Shown here piece after piece: positions 6,503 through 10,036 of a stretch of DNA of 10,036 nt. The stretch is from Caldifarciminota bacterium (GTDB taxonomy: Bacteria > Hydrothermota > UBA3072 > WFRC01). The position numbers were made by a program, and so were the translations under genes. The stretch is from positions 1 through 10,036 of the forward strand of contig WFRC01000083.1 in NCBI GenBank assembly GCA_015486685.1, read 5' to 3'. Each line of letters starts with the position of its first letter. Position 1 is the first letter of the stretch. The notes beneath the pieces were generated by a model. The model saw nothing but the letters and a program-made list of their open reading frames with translations. It was not told where the DNA came from and ran no database searches.

Positions 6503-7024
6503 TCAATTTTTTTCGCTATTTTCTACTATTACCTGACTTTTCAACTTTTCTCGCATCTTATTAAAAAATCTTAGTGCAGTTTCTGTTTTATAGTCAGGGT
6601 ATGTCCAGGGGAGGGGTTGGAATAATTTATCTTTATACACCAATGTAACCTCAATAAAAATATTATCTCCCAGATATATTCTGTGGGCATAATTTTTCGT
6701 GGTTGGCAACACAACGCGGGACAACAGAATCCCACCCGGGTCAATATTTATAATCCTTTTGTCTGAATCCCTGTATCTGTCCTCTATCTCTATGCTCCTT
6801 TTTTTAACATCCTTTAATGAATTTTCCTCGATAATTATCTCTGTGGATACCCATTGTCTCTTCAGATGCTTACCCATCTCTTTCTCATAATAGTCTGTAA
6901 AATTAAATGGGATAATCTCTGATTTTGCATCAATACTGCCAAATTTTTCAATTTCTCCCCGCAATGCTTCAATGTTTTCCCTTTTTCCAATCAAACCGAA
7001 AAATAATTTCGCAGGAGACTTCAT
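6503..7024 (-). CDS. DUF4416 family protein
   Basis: A 173-residue soluble protein with the conserved pattern of DUF4416, a family of unknown function. Matches include an N-terminal PAKLFFG (4-10), the FTDYYEKEMGKHLKR stretch (42-56), a central NIDPGG block (93-98) followed by a hydrophobic strand and HRIYLGDNIFIEVTL (114-128), and WTYPDY (140-145) followed by RFFNKMR (152-158). Conserved D, H, R, E and Y positions could form an active site, but no catalytic role is established. Its ATG overlaps the prepilin peptidase stop as ATGA (7021-7024), and only a weak ribosome site precedes it, so translation probably depends on the gene before. Its last bases face the DUF456 gene. Confidence 0.88.
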   Translation of the reverse strand: MKSPAKLFFGLIGKRENIEALRGEIEKFGSIDAKSEIIPFNFTDYYEKEMGKHLKRQWVSTEIIIEENSLKDVKKRSIEIEDRYRDSDKRIINIDPGGILLSRVVLPTTKNYAHRIYLGDNIFIEVTLVYKDKLFQPLPWTYPDYKTETALRFFNKMREKLKSQVIVENSEKN

Positions 7025-7776
7025 ATTCCAAAATAGAAGTTTATTATATATCTACCTATTATATAGGTAATAATTCCACTAATAGCGAGAAATGGTGCAA
7101 ATGGGATTTTTGAATCCTCTATCTTACCCCTTATTTCCATAATCAAACCATATATAGCACCGAGGAAAGAAGCAATAACCAAAAGAATGATAAATTCCTG
7201 CCATCCTACAAAAACACCCAGCATTACAGCCATCTTTATATCTCCAAAACCCATTGCCTCCTTGTGGAATATCCATTTTCCTATTACTGCAAAGATTAAG
7301 AGGATACCTCCGGATATAATCCCGCCCATTAAGGATTGAACAATTTTCCCCCCGAATATACTAAAAACCAACCCTACTATAGTGCCCCCTATGGAAAGGG
7401 AATCAGGTATAAGCATCGTGTTCCAATCGATAAATGCGATAGGAATGAGTATAAGACAGAATATAATAAACTCCAGGAGGCTGAAACTAAGCCCGTAAAA
7501 AAGGAAACCAGACGCAAATATTACGGCAGTAATAGATTCCACGATAATATATATCGGGGAAATTTTTGCTCCGCAATTCCTGCACCTTCCTTTGAGTATA
7601 ATATAACTTAGAATCGGGATATTATCTCCGGGAAGAATTTTAGCCCCACAGGTAGGACAGTGTGATGCAGGATATATAATAGATTCACCCCTTGGCAGCC
7701 TATATATAACAACATTCAGAAAACTCCCGAATACTGCCCCAAAAATAAAAAAAATTATTCCAAGATATATTGTCAT
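7021..7776 (-). CDS. pilD: Type IV prepilin leader peptidase / N-methyltransferase
   Basis: An inner-membrane aspartic protease that cleaves the leader of type IV pilin and type II secretion pseudopilins and methylates the new N terminus. Residues 1-25 form the first membrane segment with GSFLNVVIYRLP (17-28). The cytoplasmic zinc-binding methylase domain has C40-x2-C43 and C65-x2-C68 flanking NIPILSY. The peptidase domain has D117 in IDWNTMLIPD and D179 in GFGDIKM, the expected catalytic pair, with about six further membrane helices and PFAPFLA at 225-231. At 251 residues it is typical of the bifunctional form. An AAGGA site (7790-7786) precedes the ATG, which overlaps the thioesterase stop as ATGA. 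No pilin or secretion gene is nearby, so its substrates are encoded elsewhere; a gspO name would fit equally well. Confidence 0.95.
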   Translation of the reverse strand: MTIYLGIIFFIFGAVFGSFLNVVIYRLPRGESIIYPASHCPTCGAKILPGDNIPILSYIILKGRCRNCGAKISPIYIIVESITAVIFASGFLFYGLSFSLLEFIIFCLILIPIAFIDWNTMLIPDSLSIGGTIVGLVFSIFGGKIVQSLMGGIISGGILLIFAVIGKWIFHKEAMGFGDIKMAVMLGVFVGWQEFIILLVIASFLGAIYGLIMEIRGKIEDSKIPFAPFLAISGIITYIIGRYIINFYFGI

Positions 7777-8186
7777 TTATCTATGTCCTTAACCGTCCAG
7801 AAAACGCCCTCCCCTTCTGCAATAATATTTCTATCCCTGTCAAAAATCCTTGCCCGTGTATTCACAATATTTCTCTTTATATTTATTACCTCTGCTTCAA
7901 TCCTGTATTTCCCTTTTAAGAACATAGGATTCTTAAATCTTACTGATAATTTCGCAGTTACTACCTCTTTGCCCTTAAATAATGCAGCATATACCATTGA
8001 TTCATCCAGAATAGTAGATATAATGCCGCCGTGCACAGTCTCTTTGTATCCCTGATAATGAAAATCGGGCGTAAATTCTGTGACGGCTTTGCCATTTAAG
8101 TTTTTAAATGACAATTTCAATCCCCATTCATTCTTCTTACCGCAGGCAAAACAGAGTTTATTTTCTCCTGTATCTATTTTTCCCAT
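7773..8186 (-). CDS. PaaI/4HBT-type hotdog thioesterase
   Basis: A small 137-residue single-domain hotdog protein, probably an acyl-CoA thioesterase with unknown acyl group. The N terminus CFACGKKNEWGL (12-23) is the CxxCG-xxN-xxGL motif seen in many stand-alone members. The catalytic region VHGGIISTILDESM (51-64) carries HGG at 52-54 and the acidic D61/E62 on the central helix. TAKLSVRFKNP (77-87) forms a core strand. The start is fixed by the absence of other options and by the motif position. There is no ribosome site: the preceding DNA instead has a -35/-10 pair (8193-8220) predicting a transcript that starts on the ATG. It is the first gene of the operon with the prepilin peptidase and DUF4416 genes; no functional link is evident. 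Confidence 0.88.
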   Translation of the reverse strand: MGKIDTGENKLCFACGKKNEWGLKLSFKNLNGKAVTEFTPDFHYQGYKETVHGGIISTILDESMVYAALFKGKEVVTAKLSVRFKNPMFLKGKYRIEAEVINIKRNIVNTRARIFDRDRNIIAEGEGVFWTVKDIDK

Positions 8187-8192
8187 AAGGTA

Positions 8193-8220
8193 ATAATAAG
8201 AATTATAAGAAATTTTTCAA
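8193..8220 (-). promoter_or_regulatory. Thioesterase operon promoter, predicted leaderless
   Basis: On the minus strand TTGAAA (8220-8215) and TATTAT (8198-8193) are 16 bp apart, each a 5/6 match. Six bases then lead to the ATG, so the predicted +1 is base 8186, the A of the start codon. A perfect TATAAT lies a few bases further up (8207-8202) and would give a nine-base leader without a ribosome site, but no -35 stands at the right distance from it. Confidence 0.5.
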
Positions 8221-8231
8221 GGGAAATTTTT
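8209..8231. repeat. Two 9-bp direct repeats between divergent promoters
   Basis: GAAATTTTT occurs at 8209-8217 and again at 8223-8231, a 14-bp period. The first copy overlaps the -35 of the thioesterase promoter and the second lies in the gap before the arginine decarboxylase promoter. It may be a regulator-binding site or merely AT-rich coincidence. Confidence 0.25.
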
Positions 8232-8248
8232 GGGAAGTAAAAAACAGG

Positions 8249-8276
8249 TTGACAAATGGGAAACGGATTTTATTTT
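8249..8276 (+). promoter_or_regulatory. Arginine decarboxylase operon promoter, predicted leaderless
   Basis: A perfect TTGACA (8249-8254) is followed after 16 bp by TATTTT (8271-8276), a 4/6 match to the -10. Six bases separate it from the ATG at 8283, placing +1 exactly on the A. An in-frame ATG at 8256 lies inside the spacer and so would not be on this transcript. Confidence 0.5.
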
Positions 8277-8282
8277 ATTGCT

Positions 8283-8840
8283 ATGCTAAGACCAAATAAG
8301 GTATTTTTAACAAAAGGTAAGGGATATCATAAAGAGAAACTTGCAAGTCTCGAATTGGCATTGAGGAATGCAGAGATTGCAGGTTTTAATCTTGTAAAGG
8401 TATCCAGCATATTCCCTCCACACTGTAAATTGATTTCGCGGGAAGAAGGTTTGAGTATCTTAAAAAAAGGGGAAATTGTATTTACGGTAATGGCTGAAAA
8501 TTCAACCAATGAACCACATAGACTGATTTCAGCCTCTGTAGGATTGGCAATTCCAAAAGCAGAGGAAAGTTATGGCTATCTCTCTGAACATATAAATTTT
8601 GGTGAGAAGGCAAAAAAATCAGGGGACTACGCAGAAGACCTTGCTGCATCAATGCTTGCTACAATTGTTGGATTGGATTTTAATCCCGATGCAGATTATG
8701 ATGAAAGAAAAAAAATATGGAAAATTAGCGGAAAAATATATAAAACAACAAATGTTACACAAACAGCAAAGGGAAATAAAGACGGGTTGTGGACAACAGT
8801 GGTTGCCGCTGCTGTCTTTGTAAATGAAGACATTTATTGA
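8283..8840 (+). CDS. pdaD: Pyruvoyl-dependent arginine decarboxylase proenzyme
   Basis: Decarboxylates L-arginine to agmatine using a covalent pyruvoyl group made by self-cleavage rather than pyridoxal phosphate. With the start chosen, the chain has 185 residues. The cleavage site is the serine pair S41-S42 in VKVSSIFPP (38-46), with N36 before it. IVFTVMAENSTNEP (65-78) and GYLSEH (98-103, catalytic-type E102) follow, then GDYAEDLAASMLA (114-126), and it ends with GLWTTVVAAAVF (168-179). These match bacterial pyruvoyl arginine decarboxylases closely. An in-frame ATG nine codons upstream is rejected because relatives begin at MLxPxKVFxTKG and because it lies in the promoter spacer. No ribosome site is visible. 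The last 17 bases overlap the agmatinase gene, which fits a shared pathway. Confidence 0.95.
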   Translation: MLRPNKVFLTKGKGYHKEKLASLELALRNAEIAGFNLVKVSSIFPPHCKLISREEGLSILKKGEIVFTVMAENSTNEPHRLISASVGLAIPKAEESYGYLSEHINFGEKAKKSGDYAEDLAASMLATIVGLDFNPDADYDERKKIWKISGKIYKTTNVTQTAKGNKDGLWTTVVAAAVFVNEDIY

Positions 8841-9639
8841 TATTCAATATCCATACAAAGAGGCTAAGTACATAATATTCCCAATCCCTTATGAGGCAAC
8901 AGAGACTTTTATCTCTGGAACAAGACAGGGACCGGAAAGGATTTTGATTGCATCAAGGAGTATTGAAGAATATGATTTTGAAGAAGCGGTAGACCTCTCA
9001 AAAGTTGCTACACATACATTGCAGGAGGTTGAACTACCTCAACCGCCAGAGTTGGCGTTAAAATGGATAGAGAAGAGATATAGAAAATATTTAGCAGATA
9101 ATAAATTTGTGATTATGCTTGGAGGAGAGCATACTATAAGCCTTGGTGCAATAAACGCATTTGCGGATAAATTTACGGTTGTATCTTTTGATGCACATTT
9201 TGATTTAAGGGATGCATATCTTTCTCAGAGATATTCACATGCAACAGTGATGAGAAGGGTTTATGAAAAAGTGCCTGTGGTTTTTGTGGGGCAAAGGACT
9301 GCCTCAAAAGAAGAAATAGAATTTTTGCATAGAAAAAATATTCCATATTTTAGAAAACCCGATGCTGAAACAGTGCTAAAATCTATTGCTACGGATAATG
9401 TATACATAAGTATAGACCTTGATGTATTTGACCCCGGTTTAATGCCAGCAGTAGGTAATCCAGAACCAGCGGGCATTTTGTGGGAAAATTTGCTGAATTG
9501 TTTAAGAGAAATAATTGGTGCAAAGCATCTTATTGGTGTAGATATCGTTGAATTATCCCCTATATCAGGGTTTATTGTACCTGATGTAATAACTGCAAAA
9601 TTATTGAGCAAAATTATAACATTTTTAGAAAGGAGGTAA
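8824..9639 (+). CDS. speB: Agmatinase SpeB
   Basis: A binuclear manganese ureohydrolase that splits agmatine into putrescine and urea. The metal ligands are all visible: H103 in GGEHT, D123, H125 and D127 in DAHFD, and D198 and D200 in SIDLDVFDP. YSHATVMRR (137-145) supports agmatinase over arginase or formiminoglutamase, as does the partner gene directly upstream. Length 271 is a little under the usual 290-305, with a compact N terminus but no missing motif. The ATG lies within the end of pdaD, a 17-base overlap, with no clear ribosome site of its own, so coupled translation is likely. The sequence ends in an AGAAAGGAGG that serves as the ribosome site of rpsT. Confidence 0.95.
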   Translation: MKTFIDIQYPYKEAKYIIFPIPYEATETFISGTRQGPERILIASRSIEEYDFEEAVDLSKVATHTLQEVELPQPPELALKWIEKRYRKYLADNKFVIMLGGEHTISLGAINAFADKFTVVSFDAHFDLRDAYLSQRYSHATVMRRVYEKVPVVFVGQRTASKEEIEFLHRKNIPYFRKPDAETVLKSIATDNVYISIDLDVFDPGLMPAVGNPEPAGILWENLLNCLREIIGAKHLIGVDIVELSPISGFIVPDVITAKLLSKIITFLERR

Positions 9640-9640
9640 A

Positions 9641-9937
9641 ATGCCACAACACGCTTCGGCAAAAAAGAGATTGAGACAAAATGAGAAAAGGAGATTGAGA
9701 AACAAAATCTTAAAGTCTCGTTTAAAAACCGTGAGCAAAAAGGTTATATCTGCTCCATCAAAAGAAGAAGGTGAAAAAGGCTTAAAAGAGGCATATAAAC
9801 TGTATGATAAGGCGTCATCTAAGAAGGTGCTTCATAAAAATACTGCTGCGAGAAAAAAGGCAAAACTCGCAAAGGTAGTTCAGGCTAAGGCAGCAACAAA
9901 AAAGGAAAAGGCTACTAAATCAAAAAAAGAAGAGTGA
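9641..9937 (+). CDS. rpsT: 30S ribosomal protein S20
   Basis: A small basic three-helix protein that binds 16S rRNA in the body of the 30S subunit. The 98-residue sequence opens with the family signature SAKKRLRQNEKRRLRNK (6-22), continues KSRLKT (25-30), and has the second signature VLHKNTAARKKAKLAK (63-78). Residues from about 79 onward form a lysine- and alanine-rich tail that is longer than in E. coli (87 residues). The start is fixed by AGAAAGGAGG at 9627-9636, the strongest ribosome site in the window, placed within the end of speB; the ATG is one base after the speB stop. It therefore appears to be the third gene of the putrescine operon. No hairpin terminator is visible in the 58 bases that follow. 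Confidence 0.96.
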   Translation: MPQHASAKKRLRQNEKRRLRNKILKSRLKTVSKKVISAPSKEEGEKGLKEAYKLYDKASSKKVLHKNTAARKKAKLAKVVQAKAATKKEKATKSKKEE

Positions 9938-9995
9938 TATATATTGTTGTTTTTTGATTGTGATTTTTGTAATTTGAACGACTGACCCCACTATT

Positions 9996-10036
9996 ATGTT
10001 AAAAGTAGAAGACCTGAAAAAGGTATATAAATCAAA
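9996..10036 (+). CDS. ABC transporter ATP-binding protein, start only
   Basis: The last 41 bases open with ATG and read MLKVEDLKKVYKS, the typical first strand of an ABC transporter ATPase before its aromatic A-loop residue (Y11) and Walker A motif. An in-frame TGA at 9975 and the lack of other starts favour this ATG. The wording resembles LolD/MacB-type export ATPases, but the Walker and signature motifs lie outside the window, so the subtype is open. There is no ribosome site, and unlike the other starts without one, there is no well-placed -10 either. Confidence 0.5.
   Translation, partial: MLKVEDLKKVYKS

Noticed and set aside
8256..8282. Earlier ATG for the arginine decarboxylase
   Set aside because: Relatives begin at the later methionine, and the earlier ATG lies between the -35 and -10 hexamers.
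1..10036. CRISPR arrays, tRNA or rRNA genes, insertion sequences, toxin-antitoxin or defence genes
   Set aside because: Almost all the DNA is taken up by recognised housekeeping genes and the gaps are all under 100 bases; none holds repeat-spacer units, a cloverleaf or a transposase.

Overview
The window is a gene-dense, AT-rich stretch of a bacterial chromosome. It holds thirteen protein genes, two of them cut by the window edges, and no mobile element, CRISPR array, rRNA or tRNA gene that I can recognise. The mix suggests a free-living, prototrophic bacterium: sigma-54, the acetyl branch of diaminopimelate synthesis, a pyruvoyl-type arginine decarboxylase, a type IV prepilin peptidase and DUF4416. 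It is more likely from a deep-branching or uncultivated lineage than a well-studied one. The sequence alone does not let me name the phylum.

Layout. (1) 3-1238, plus strand: the end of rpoN (sigma-54), whose start lies before the window. (2) 1334-4545, plus strand: dapA, dapB and dapH packed with zero spacing or overlap, then a radical SAM gene of the YhcC/TIGR01212 type. (3) 5924-4552, minus strand: nfo (endonuclease IV) followed by a HAD phosphatase, joined by an ATGA overlap. (4) 5980-6453, plus strand: a small DUF456 membrane protein, divergent from nfo. (5) 8186-6503, minus strand: hotdog thioesterase, prepilin peptidase and DUF4416, joined by two ATGA overlaps. (6) 8283-9937, plus strand: pyruvoyl arginine decarboxylase, agmatinase and ribosomal protein S20. 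An ABC transporter ATPase apparently begins at 9996 and runs off the window.

How the genes work together. DapA, DapB and DapH are consecutive steps from aspartate semialdehyde to N-acetyl-2-amino-6-oxopimelate, feeding lysine and peptidoglycan. PdaD and SpeB convert arginine through agmatine to putrescine. Nfo can release phosphoglycolate from damaged DNA ends, and the coupled HAD protein resembles phosphoglycolate phosphatases, so those two may form a repair and clean-up pair (inference).

The most unusual signal is in the intergenic DNA. At the two divergent junctions (5925-5979 and 8187-8282), all four first genes have a sigma-70-like -35/-10 pair placed so that transcription should begin on, or within a base of, the ATG. 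This predicts leaderless mRNAs. Most of the other genes have a recognisable Shine-Dalgarno sequence (strongest at dapA and rpsT), although a few downstream genes do not. The pattern also explains two in-frame upstream start codons as probable promoter-region sequence rather than real starts. I see no novel multi-gene defence or metabolic system here.
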